Source: Prevotella sp. UBA3776 (GTDB taxonomy: Bacteria; Bacteroidota; Bacteroidia; Bacteroidales; Bacteroidaceae). From it: DNA of 39,930 nucleotides. The first letter of the stretch is position 1, and every line of letters starts with the position of its first letter. The position numbers and the translations under genes were made by a program. Under the pieces are notes generated by a model that saw nothing but the letters and a program-made list of their open reading frames with translations, was not told the DNA's origin and did no database searches. Where the stretch lies: positions 38,015 to 77,944 of the forward strand of contig DFFM01000040.1 in the NCBI GenBank assembly GCA_002369515.1, read 5' to 3'. Below, piece by piece: positions 30,982 to 39,908 of the stretch.

Positions 30982-33900
30982 ATGACAAATCTATTCAATC
31001 TACAAAAAGCAAAACCACTATTTGTGCTAATTATGCTGCTGTGCATGTCAGCAGCACTGTGGGCTGTGCCCGCAAAACCAGGACTCAAACGACTGCTGAC
31101 ACTCGCGGACGGCTCACAGGTAACCGCTATGCTCGTGGGCGACGAACACGGCCACTACTGGATGGGCGACGACGGACGGGCCTATCAGGCTGTGAGTGGC
31201 ACGGATGTGTATCAGACGATTGACAAAGGTGAAGTGGCAAAGAAAGCGCAGACACGGCGAGCCGCTGCCAACCAGCGGCGCATGCGCCGCCTGGCTCCGC
31301 GTAAAGTGGGCAGCATTGGCACCTACACCGGCCAGAAGAAAGGACTGATTATTCTGGCGAACTTCAAGGATGTGAGCTTTAATGCTTCCAACAACAATGC
31401 CCTTTACCAGCGCATTGCCAACGAGAAGAATTTCTCCTACGGCGACTTCAAGGGGTCGATGTACGACTACTTTTATGCGCAGAGTGAAGGCCAATTCGAG
31501 CTGACCTTCGATGTGGTTGGCCCTGTGACGGTCAGTCAAAAGCAATCGTACTACGGTGCTAACGACAGCTACGGTGACGACCTGCGTCCTGCTGAGATGG
31601 TGATTGAGGCTCTGAAACTGGCCGACTCACAGGTGAACTATGCCGACTACGACTGGGATGGTGACGGCGAGGTGGAGCAAGTGTATGTGGTTTATGCCGG
31701 CAAAGGCGAGGCCGACGGCGGTGCCGCCAATACCATCTGGCCACACGAGTGGCAGTTGTCGTCAGCTTCTTATAATGGCGCACAGCGTCTGGACGGCGTA
31801 AAGATTGACACCTATGCCTGCGGTGGCGAACTGAACGGTTCAACAGGCACGGTTGCGGGCATCGGCACGATGTGCCATGAGTTTTCCCACTGTCTGGGCT
31901 ATCCCGACTTTTACGACACCGACTACAGCGGCGGTCAGGGCATGTTTGAATGGGACCTCATGGACAGTGGTTCGTACAACGGCGACGGCTATCTGCCCGC
32001 TGGTTATACGGGCTGGGAGCGATGGCAGGCTGGATGGAAGGAACCCATCGAGTTGCTCAACACTCAGACTGTGACAGGCATGAAGGCCCTGGCCGACGGT
32101 GGCGACACCTATATTATATATAATCAGGGCAACAAGAACGAATACTACATGCTGGAAAACCGCCAGCAGGTGGGATGGGATGGCGGCGTGCCTGGAAAAG
32201 GTCTGCTTATCGTGCATGTGGATTACAGTGCTTCGGTGTGGGCAAGCAATACACCCAACGACGACCCCAGCCATCAGCGCATGACGTGGGTGGCAGCCGA
32301 CAATAATTATCAATATACAGTCTATCAGGGAACAAAATATTACACCTCTGAAGGTGCCATGAACGACCCCTTCCCCTACGGAAACGTGAATGCTTTCAAC
32401 AAGAGCACCACGCCTGCGGCCACGTTCTATAACAAGAACTCGGACGGGACCTACTACATGGACTCGTCGATTGAGGAGATTACACAGTGGTCCGACGGCA
32501 CCATCTCGTTCAACTTCCGCGGGGTGAGCAACGTCAGCAAACCTACATTCTCGCCCGCTGCAGGCCGCTATGCTGAGGCTCAGACAGTGACCATCAGCTG
32601 CGAAACAGAAGGGGCTACCATCTATTACACCTTGGACGGTACTACACCAACGGCCAGCTGTACGGCCTATAGTGAGGCACTGACCATCAGCGAGACCACT
32701 ACCATCAAGGCCATCGCCGTGAAAGACGGTGAAGAGAGTGAGGTGGCCACTGCGAAATATACCATCGGGGCGAGCGCCAGCGATCCGGATACGAAGAAGT
32801 TCAAGCGGGTGGCTTCAACCGATGACCTTGAACCAGGCATGCGCTATATCATTGCTTGCGGCAGCAAGGAAAAGGCAGCGGGAACATTGAGCAGTCAGAT
32901 TCTTAGCAGCGAGAGAGTAACCGTTAGTGGCGATGTCATCACTATTGGCGACGGCGTGAGCGTATTCGTACTTGAAGAAACTACCAACGGCTGGACCTTC
33001 CAGAACGAGGAGAGTACTAATCAGTATCTCTATGCCACTGCTGCAAAGAAGCTGGCCTATAGCAATACGCCGAATGCCTGGTCTTTGTCCGATGGCACCA
33101 ATGGCGTCATCATGACCTACGGTGACTACGGCACCATGCTCTACAACGATGGCAGTCCGCGCTTCACCACTTATACGAGCAGCCCAAGCACTTCAATGAT
33201 TCAGGCCAACCTTTATATGGAGTACAGCGGCGAGGTTGAAGTGGAGAAACAAAATGTTACGCTGACGTTCCAGCCGCAGGTCATCACGGCCAAGATGGGC
33301 GAGGATTTCGTGGAGCCGTCGCTGAAGATAGAGCCGACGGATGCTGCCATCGATGTGGTTTATTCGAGCAGCAACGAACGGGTGGCCACCGTCGATGCCT
33401 CGAAAGGCGAGGTGACGCTGGTGGCTCCGGGCACAGCTGTCATCACCGCCAAGTTCGATGGTAACGACAATTATAATGCCGCCGATCCTGCCACCTATAC
33501 ACTCACCGTGGTGGCTGCCGACCAACCCATGCAAGGCACAGGACGCTACCAGCTCGTAACGAGCACTGACGACCTGGAGTCGGGCAAGAACTACCTGATT
33601 GTGAGCGGAACGAAGGCTTATAATGGACTTAGTACGGATAAGGGACTTGCAAGCACTGTCACCTTTACGGATAACATCATCGACTTGAACCAGGAAGGCA
33701 ACGAGGCTGTACCCGTGGTGCTGACAAAGGAAAGCGAAAGCACATGGGGAACTTATTGGTCGATTTACGATACTGATGTGAAGACTTACATTACTGCTGC
33801 CAGCAAAAACAAGCTGGGCTCTTCCACAAAATATACCAACCAATCGGCCACTTCATGGACTGTTTCAATCAACACCTCAAACGCCGCGAATATTAGGAAT

Positions 33901-34668
33901 TATAACAACGACGCCTATCTGAAGTACAATTCCAATAACGATATGTTCCGCGCCTACACATCTGGCCAGGCTGCTGTTTCTCTTTACAAGGAGATTGAAG
34001 TTCCTGTGGTGGAAGAAATCACCGTTTCCATCGGCTCCACGGGCTATGCTACGTTGTACTACAGCGACAAGAACCTGACGGTGCCCGAGGGTGTGGAGGC
34101 TTACACCTATACAATCATCGACGGAGAACTGATGGAGAGCTGGCTTTACGAGGCTGACGAGGTGATTCCGCAAGGAACGGCCGTGATTCTAAAGGATCTG
34201 GTAACCCTGAAAGAGGGCGAGACGAGTCATGACTATGCCTTCACCGTGACCACAACCGAAGGCGATGTCGATGATGACAATTTGCTGATGGGCTTCGACG
34301 ACGATGCCCAAACGGTTGGCCCCGACGGTGCCACCGAGGGCTACAAATTCTACATGTTGTCGCTCGACAAGAACAGCACTTCCGGCTCTGTGGGCTTCTA
34401 CTATGCCAAGAACTGTCCTCATGGCGAAGCCTTCACGAGCAAAGGCCACAAGGCCTATCTGCCCGTTGACGTGACTGCTGCCAGCGGCAAGAGCTTCTTC
34501 CTCTTTGGCGATGCTCAAAGCGGAACTACGGACATTGATAATGTTCAAAGTTCAAAGTTCAAAGCTGAAAGTGCAGACATCTACGACCTGAGCGGACGAA
34601 AGATGGGTGGCGGCAAGTTGCAACCCGGCATCTACATCAAGAATGGCCGCAAGGTTGTGGTAAAGTAA
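30982..34668 (+). CDS. M6-family metalloprotease (immune inhibitor A-like), secreted, multidomain
   Basis: 1228 residues. Signal peptide to about residue 28 (LWAVP). A pro-region (30-108) ends in an Arg-rich stretch (TRRAAANQRRMRRLAPRK) that looks like a processing site. The catalytic domain (about 115-515) has the zinc motif HEFSH (299-303) in GTMCHEFSHCLGYPDF, and an Asp-rich DYDWDGDGE (222-230) that may bind calcium. It continues with a chitobiase-like Ig domain (about 520-590), the 150-residue module twice (about 600-745 and 850-1005) around a Big_2 domain (755-845), a GYATLYYSDK domain, and the tail IYDLSGRKM...GIYIKNGRKVVVK. Probable extracellular or surface protease. It could be virulence- or nutrition-related. 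Confidence 0.87.
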   Translation: MTNLFNLQKAKPLFVLIMLLCMSAALWAVPAKPGLKRLLTLADGSQVTAMLVGDEHGHYWMGDDGRAYQAVSGTDVYQTIDKGEVAKKAQTRRAAANQRRMRRLAPRKVGSIGTYTGQKKGLIILANFKDVSFNASNNNALYQRIANEKNFSYGDFKGSMYDYFYAQSEGQFELTFDVVGPVTVSQKQSYYGANDSYGDDLRPAEMVIEALKLADSQVNYADYDWDGDGEVEQVYVVYAGKGEADGGAANTIWPHEWQLSSASYNGAQRLDGVKIDTYACGGELNGSTGTVAGIGTMCHEFSHCLGYPDFYDTDYSGGQGMFEWDLMDSGSYNGDGYLPAGYTGWERWQAGWKEPIELLNTQTVTGMKALADGGDTYIIYNQGNKNEYYMLENRQQVGWDGGVPGKGLLIVHVDYSASVWASNTPNDDPSHQRMTWVAADNNYQYTVYQGTKYYTSEGAMNDPFPYGNVNAFNKSTTPAATFYNKNSDGTYYMDSSIEEITQWSDGTISFNFRGVSNVSKPTFSPAAGRYAEAQTVTISCETEGATIYYTLDGTTPTASCTAYSEALTISETTTIKAIAVKDGEESEVATAKYTIGASASDPDTKKFKRVASTDDLEPGMRYIIACGSKEKAAGTLSSQILSSERVTVSGDVITIGDGVSVFVLEETTNGWTFQNEESTNQYLYATAAKKLAYSNTPNAWSLSDGTNGVIMTYGDYGTMLYNDGSPRFTTYTSSPSTSMIQANLYMEYSGEVEVEKQNVTLTFQPQVITAKMGEDFVEPSLKIEPTDAAIDVVYSSSNERVATVDASKGEVTLVAPGTAVITAKFDGNDNYNAADPATYTLTVVAADQPMQGTGRYQLVTSTDDLESGKNYLIVSGTKAYNGLSTDKGLASTVTFTDNIIDLNQEGNEAVPVVLTKESESTWGTYWSIYDTDVKTYITAASKNKLGSSTKYTNQSATSWTVSINTSNAANIRNYNNDAYLKYNSNNDMFRAYTSGQAAVSLYKEIEVPVVEEITVSIGSTGYATLYYSDKNLTVPEGVEAYTYTIIDGELMESWLYEADEVIPQGTAVILKDLVTLKEGETSHDYAFTVTTTEGDVDDDNLLMGFDDDAQTVGPDGATEGYKFYMLSLDKNSTSGSVGFYYAKNCPHGEAFTSKGHKAYLPVDVTAASGKSFFLFGDAQSGTTDIDNVQSSKFKAESADIYDLSGRKMGGGKLQPGIYIKNGRKVVVK

Positions 34669-34783
34669 TGACAAAATCAAGAAACGAAGGTGAATAATGT
34701 GAATCATTCGGACTACGTATTTGTGTTCAGAATTATTTTAATTATTCCAATTCGTTTCAAAAAGAAAAATAAGAAAAACGACG

Positions 34784-37651
34784 ATGAAAAGGAGTATTTT
34801 TGCAGCAATGCTACTGTGTCTGACTGTTGTTGAGGCCTTTGCTCAAGGCCCCAACGGCAGTAACACGTACTATCGGAATGCAGACGGCAAGAAAGGCGAA
34901 GCGCTGAAGACGGCGATGTTTAATATCATTAAGTTGCCTTCAACGGCTCCCATTGACTATGATGGGCTGTACGAAGGTTATAAGAAGACAGACACTCGCG
35001 CAGATGGATATGTGCGTGACTGGTATTCGAAAACCACAAAGTATAAGCACGTCACCGACAAGGCGGGCAGTTACAGCAAAGAGGGTGACTGCTACAACCG
35101 CGAGCACCTGGTGCCGCAGAGCTGGTTTGGCTCGGGAGTACCCAAGAGCGACATCATGCATGTGGTGCCCACCGACGGCTATGTGAACAACATGCGTGGC
35201 AACTACCCGCTGGCAGAGGTGGAAACGACCAACTATGTCTCCAATGGCGGCTACTGCAAGCGCGGCACGTGCAAGACGCCCGGCTACACGGGCACCGTTT
35301 TTGAGCCGAACGATGAAATCAAGGGTGACATAGCGCGCATTTATTTTTATATGGTTACCGCCTACCAGAACTTGGCTCCCAACTGGGGGAATGTGTTCGA
35401 TGGTAAAACCTATCCTGGTTTTGATTCATGGTATCTCACCATGCTCATGCGCTGGTCCAAGCAAGACCCTGTCGATGAGGTGGAGATAGCCCGCAACAAT
35501 GCCGTCTATAGCGAGACGGCGCAGAAAAACCGCAATCCGTTTGTAGATTACCCCGGCTTGGAGGACTACGTTTGGGGCGACAAAAAGACGGAAGCGTTCA
35601 GCTACGACAACTACGGCGGCACCTCCACCTATGTGGCCGCTCCTACGTTCACGCCTGCCGGTGGAACGTCGTTCACCGAGAGCATCAGCGTGACCATCAA
35701 CTGTGCCACCGACGGGGCAACAGTCCATTACACCTTGGACGGCTCAACGCCAACTTCCTCGTCAACGACCTATAGCGGCAGTGCCATCACCCTAACCGAA
35801 ACCACCACCGTCAAGGCCATCGCCTACGACAGCGAGGGCAACAGCAGCAGCGTGGCTACGGCCAAATATACCAAGGGCAGTGAAGTTGTTCCTTCCGGGG
35901 ATGTGTTCGAAAAAGTAACCAGTGCTTCCCAACTGGTTGCAGGTCAAAAGTATGTACTGGTATATGAAAATGGTACTTATTCGCTAAGCGGAATATCTTC
36001 TACCAGTACAAAGTACGGACTCCATACCACAATAACACGCAATTCGGACGCCAATACTGTTACCATTACAGATGATGTTAAGGTGCTGACTTTGGGCAGT
36101 GCAACAAACGGATGGTCGTTTGCATTTGATGATGGTAGTTTCCTGTCCTGGAGTTCTGGCAATTCTTTGCAGACTTCTTCTAGTGCTTATAGCTGGAATA
36201 TCGATGTGAGCAGCGGTGGAGCTGTTGTGAAGACGACTGGCAATGAACGTGCAATACAGTTCAATACTTCGAGTCCGCGTTTTGCATGTTACTCCAGTGG
36301 ACAGCAAGCTGTTTATCTCTATGTGCAACAATCTTCTGCTCCCCAGAAGCAGGATGTAATCCTGTCATTCAGTTCTTCTTCCGCTGAGGCCACGTTGGGC
36401 GAGTCGTTCGCGGCTCCTACGCTGACAATTGACCCCTCAGAGGCAGAGAGCGAGGTGAACTACTCGAGCAGCGACGAGAGCGTGGCTACGGTCGATGCCT
36501 CCACGGGCGAGGTGACTCTGGCTGGAGAAGGAACCGCCACCATCACCGCATCCATCGCCGGCAGCAACAACTACAACGACGCTTCGGCTTCTTATGAGCT
36601 GACGGTGACGGCCGCTCAAGGGGGCGGTGAAACCGAAGAAGTTACAGCCACTTTCAATTTCCCGGAGAACAGCTATGGAATGACTGCTCTGAGTGGAAGT
36701 ACGTCGGAATATAACCCCAATCCAACTACGATTTCTTCGGACAATGTTTCGCTGACAATGTCGGGAGACAATGCCTCCCGCTACTGGCAAACGAGCAACA
36801 GCTATGAGCTGCGCGTCTATAAAGCCTGTACCATGACCATCAGCGCACCCGAAAACGGAATAGTCACAAAGATTGTTTTCGCTGGTGATGCAGCGACTGG
36901 AATTCAATATAATAACTCAGCATTGCAAAACAAGACATGGGAAGGGGAGCAAGAGAGTGTCAGCTTTACCTTTAGCGCTACACAAAAGATAAGTACCATA
37001 ACAGTAACTTGTCAAGTAGAGAAACTTCCCGAAACCATCACCCTCACGGTGAGCAGCGTGGGCTATGCCACCACCTACTACAGCGACAAAAACCTTGTGG
37101 TGCCCGAAGGCGTCGAGGCCTATACCTATAAGGTAGCTGACGGCAAGCTGACGGTGAGCACGGTTTATGAGAGTGGCGACGTGATTCCGCAGGCCACGGG
37201 CGTGGTGCTCAAGGCCGCCGAGGGCAGCTACGACTTCGAGGTGAGCGACGAGGGTGGACTCGTCGATACCGACAACCAGTTGAGCGGCACCGACGAGCCA
37301 ACCACCATCAGCGATCCGGGCTACAAGTACTACATGCTGTCGCTGAATGCCCAGAGTGATCCTAACTCCGTTGGCTTCTACTGGGGCAAGAACTCTGAGA
37401 ACGGCACGAAGATTAGCAATGGTGCGCACAAGGCCTATCTGGCCGTGCCTGTGAATACTTCGGCAACTCAAGGCAATGCCAAGAGCTTCTTCTTGTTCAA
37501 CGAGGCAGATATTACCGACGCCATTGACAATGTTCAAAGTGCGGAGTTCAAGACTCAGAGCACAGAGATCTACAACCTCAACGGTCAGCGCGTGAACACG
37601 CCGCAGCGCGGCATCTACATAGTCAATGGCCGCAAGGTGGTGGTGAAGTAG
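34784..37651 (+). CDS. secreted endonuclease I (EndA/NucM family), multidomain, type-IX-like tail
   Basis: 955 residues. Signal peptide 1-21. The nuclease domain (22-285) contains the beta-beta-alpha-metal motif GDCYNREHLVPQSWF (His108) and the metal-site segment VNNMRGNYPL; such enzymes cut double- and single-stranded DNA, so eDNA degradation in biofilms or NETs is likely. Then a chitobiase-like Ig (286-365), the 150-residue module ending GQQAVYLYVQ (370-515), a Big_2 domain (525-610), a beta-sandwich (620-745), the GYATTYYSDK domain and the tail IYNLNGQRVNTPQRGIYIVN plus GRKVVVK. Catalytic domain nearly identical to the next gene's, so the pair is a recent tandem duplication. No clear promoter upstream; it may be read through from the M6 gene. 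Confidence 0.9.
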   Translation: MKRSIFAAMLLCLTVVEAFAQGPNGSNTYYRNADGKKGEALKTAMFNIIKLPSTAPIDYDGLYEGYKKTDTRADGYVRDWYSKTTKYKHVTDKAGSYSKEGDCYNREHLVPQSWFGSGVPKSDIMHVVPTDGYVNNMRGNYPLAEVETTNYVSNGGYCKRGTCKTPGYTGTVFEPNDEIKGDIARIYFYMVTAYQNLAPNWGNVFDGKTYPGFDSWYLTMLMRWSKQDPVDEVEIARNNAVYSETAQKNRNPFVDYPGLEDYVWGDKKTEAFSYDNYGGTSTYVAAPTFTPAGGTSFTESISVTINCATDGATVHYTLDGSTPTSSSTTYSGSAITLTETTTVKAIAYDSEGNSSSVATAKYTKGSEVVPSGDVFEKVTSASQLVAGQKYVLVYENGTYSLSGISSTSTKYGLHTTITRNSDANTVTITDDVKVLTLGSATNGWSFAFDDGSFLSWSSGNSLQTSSSAYSWNIDVSSGGAVVKTTGNERAIQFNTSSPRFACYSSGQQAVYLYVQQSSAPQKQDVILSFSSSSAEATLGESFAAPTLTIDPSEAESEVNYSSSDESVATVDASTGEVTLAGEGTATITASIAGSNNYNDASASYELTVTAAQGGGETEEVTATFNFPENSYGMTALSGSTSEYNPNPTTISSDNVSLTMSGDNASRYWQTSNSYELRVYKACTMTISAPENGIVTKIVFAGDAATGIQYNNSALQNKTWEGEQESVSFTFSATQKISTITVTCQVEKLPETITLTVSSVGYATTYYSDKNLVVPEGVEAYTYKVADGKLTVSTVYESGDVIPQATGVVLKAAEGSYDFEVSDEGGLVDTDNQLSGTDEPTTISDPGYKYYMLSLNAQSDPNSVGFYWGKNSENGTKISNGAHKAYLAVPVNTSATQGNAKSFFLFNEADITDAIDNVQSAEFKTQSTEIYNLNGQRVNTPQRGIYIVNGRKVVVK

Positions 37652-37660
37652 AATATCTTT

Positions 37661-37848
37661 TCTCACACAGAGGATAGTTATTCTTTCTCACACAGAGTAA
37701 ACAGATGGCTTCTTTGTCACGCAGAGGCGCAAAGGTTCTTTCTCACACAGAGTAAACAGAGGAACAGCGTGCAATCTCCACGTAATCAAGAATCCTCTGT
37801 TTACTCTGTTTCCTTTGTGTGAGACTTCTTCTCCTTTTCTCTGTGTGT
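37661..37848. repeat. CTCACACAGAG tandem repeat with inverted arm
   Basis: Direct copies of TCTCACACAG begin at 37661, 37685 and 37741; a degraded one (TTGTCACGCAGAGGCG) is near 37713. ACAGAGTAAACAGAGG (37747-37762) pairs perfectly with CCTCTGTTTACTCTGT (37794-37809), and GTGTGAGA (37817-37824) extends the right arm. A last CTCTGTGTG is at 37840-37848. Confidence 0.78.
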
Positions 37849-37904
37849 TTTTTAGCGAATACACGGTTATTTTCGTTTTCATCGAAATATTTCGGTTTTT
37901 TTAC

Positions 37905-37935
37905 TTTGATGTTATTGATTTTCTGATTATTTTTG
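37905..37935 (+). promoter_or_regulatory. promoter of the second nuclease gene (TTTG-19-TATTTTTG)
   Basis: TTTG at 37905-37908 and TATTTTTG at 37928-37935 with exactly 19 nt between. Leader of about 75 nt to ATG 38016. It shows that the second nuclease has its own transcription. Confidence 0.7.
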
Positions 37936-38015
37936 CAACATGAATGCCCGTTTCGCCGTCTTGTGGCTGGTGCTTCACTGAAACCATTGCAGAGAATAAC
38001 CAAATAATACTAATT

Positions 38016-39812
38016 ATGAAGAAACAATATCTATTCACTACATTGCTGTTCGGACTCTTAGGCGTGATAGTTTGCGCCCAGGACATCCGCGGCTCAAAGA
38101 CGGGGTACACCCCCACGAATCAGGCGTTTGTTTATCAGAATGCCAAACCACATAAGGCTGCGCCCAACGGCAGCGGAGACTACTACGTGAATGCCGATGG
38201 CAAGAGCGGCCAGGCACTCAAGACGGCCATGTATCAAATCATCAAGCTGTCGTCGCCGGCACCCATCGGCTACGATGGACTGTACGATGCTTATAAGAAG
38301 ACAGACACACGCCCAGATGGATATGTGCGCGACTGGTATTCGAATACCACAAAGTATAAGCACGTCACCGACAAGGCGGGCAGTTACAGCAAAGAGGGTG
38401 ACTGCTACAACCGCGAGCACCTGGTGCCGCAGAGCTGGTTTGGCTCAGGAGTGCCCAAGAGCGACATCATGCATGTGGTGCCCACCGACGGCTATGTGAA
38501 CAACAAGCGTGGCAACATCCCGCTGGCAGAGGTGGCAAAGGCAGACTATGTCTCCAATGGCGGCTACTGCAAGCGCGGCACGTGCAAGACGCCCGGCTAC
38601 ACGGGCGATGTCTTCGAGCCGAACGATGAAATCAAGGGCGACATTGCCCGCATCTACTTCTACATGGTTACCGCCTACCAGGACTTGGCTACCAAATGGG
38701 GGAACGTGTTCGATGGTAAAACCTATCCTGGTTTTGACTCATGGTATCTCACCATGCTCATGCGCTGGTCCAAACAAGACCCCGTGGATGAAGTGGAGAT
38801 AGCTCGCAACAATGCCGTCTATAGTGAGACAAAACAGAAAAACCGCAACCCCTTCGTTGACTATCCCGGACTGGAGGACTATATCTGGGGCGACAAGACT
38901 GATGTGCCCTTCAGCTACGACAACTACGACTCTGGTATAGCTTACGTGGCCCGACCCACCTTTGAGAGCCAGACCAACGAGGACGGCAGCGTGACCGTGA
39001 GCATCAACACCGATGACGATGCCACCATTTACTACACCACCGACGGCAGCGACCCGACCACCGACAGCGAGCTGTACAGCGGCCCCTTCACCCTCACCGA
39101 GACAACCACCGTCAAGGCCATCGCCGTCACCAGCGAGGGACAGAGCGGTGTGGCCCAGCAGCGGTTCACCGTCAGCCAGGGCGGAACGGACACGCCACCG
39201 GCGGGCGACGGCAGCTTCGTGCGAGTCAGCAGCACCGACCAGCTGGTCAGCGGCGCCAACTACCTGCTCGTCTATGAGGCCGAAGCAAACCTGGGCTACG
39301 TCATGAACGCGGCCGCCGACAAGACCGAGAACTCCGAGCAAGTGGCCATCGACGATCAGACCATCGCCGATGCACCCCTGGTCTTCGTGCTCACCCAGTT
39401 GGGCAACGGCAACTGGACCATCAACAGCGGCGGCACCTATCTGGCCCATTCGGCGCAGAAGAACAACATCGAGACCACCACCTCGGGCAGCGATGCCACG
39501 GCACAGTGGAAGGTGAGCGTCAGCGGCGGCCAAGCCGACATCGTCAACGTGAAGACCAACTACGCCATCCGCTTCAACAAACAGGACGGCCAAATGCGCT
39601 TCCGCTGCTACGCCCAGGAAAAGCAGGAGCCCATCGCCCTCTACATTCAGACACAGGGCACCGAGGACCGCATCAATGAGCTTCCCCTACGGGGAGAGGA
39701 CGGAGGCCGGCTCCTTCCCGTCTATACCATCGACGGGCGCATGGTGACCACCACCGCCACACTCCCGCGCGGAGTCTATATCATCGGTGGAAAGAAAATG
39801 GTGGTGAAGTGA
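38016..39812 (+). CDS. secreted endonuclease I paralogue, shorter multidomain form
   Basis: 598 residues from ATG 38016. An in-frame ATG at 37944 is rejected because it precedes the signal peptide and lies close to the promoter. Signal peptide 1-21. A linker (22-50) precedes the nuclease domain (51-312) with GDCYNREHLVPQSWF (His135). Then comes a chitobiase-like Ig (about 316-390, ATIYYTTDGSDPTT), one copy of the 150-residue module (400-548, ending EPIALYIQTQG), and a tail VYTIDGRMV...GVYIIGGKKMVVK. It lacks the Big_2 and GYAT domains of its neighbour. Catalytic-domain DNA is almost identical to that of the first nuclease. Confidence 0.9.
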   Translation: MKKQYLFTTLLFGLLGVIVCAQDIRGSKTGYTPTNQAFVYQNAKPHKAAPNGSGDYYVNADGKSGQALKTAMYQIIKLSSPAPIGYDGLYDAYKKTDTRPDGYVRDWYSNTTKYKHVTDKAGSYSKEGDCYNREHLVPQSWFGSGVPKSDIMHVVPTDGYVNNKRGNIPLAEVAKADYVSNGGYCKRGTCKTPGYTGDVFEPNDEIKGDIARIYFYMVTAYQDLATKWGNVFDGKTYPGFDSWYLTMLMRWSKQDPVDEVEIARNNAVYSETKQKNRNPFVDYPGLEDYIWGDKTDVPFSYDNYDSGIAYVARPTFESQTNEDGSVTVSINTDDDATIYYTTDGSDPTTDSELYSGPFTLTETTTVKAIAVTSEGQSGVAQQRFTVSQGGTDTPPAGDGSFVRVSSTDQLVSGANYLLVYEAEANLGYVMNAAADKTENSEQVAIDDQTIADAPLVFVLTQLGNGNWTINSGGTYLAHSAQKNNIETTTSGSDATAQWKVSVSGGQADIVNVKTNYAIRFNKQDGQMRFRCYAQEKQEPIALYIQTQGTEDRINELPLRGEDGGRLLPVYTIDGRMVTTTATLPRGVYIIGGKKMVVK

Positions 39813-39908
39813 CCACTTAGAAGCATCAATCGCCGTTTTCTTGGAAGATTTCCGAGTTTCTAGGCAGCTGACAGCCACCGTTAAGCTTGGGTTCTTTTGA
39901 GAAACAAA

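Larger units (their letters stand above)
37652..38015. other. intergenic region: CTCACACAGAG repeats and promoter
   Basis: 364 nt. The first 200 nt hold three good and one degraded direct copies of TCTCACACAGAG plus the inverted arm (37661-37848). The rest is AT-rich with the promoter at 37905-37935 and an 80-nt leader. Confidence 0.6.

Noticed and set aside
27066..39812. The secreted-protein island as a polysaccharide utilisation locus
   Set aside because: No SusC/SusD pair, sigma/anti-sigma or hybrid two-component regulator is present, and the enzymes are a protease and nucleases.
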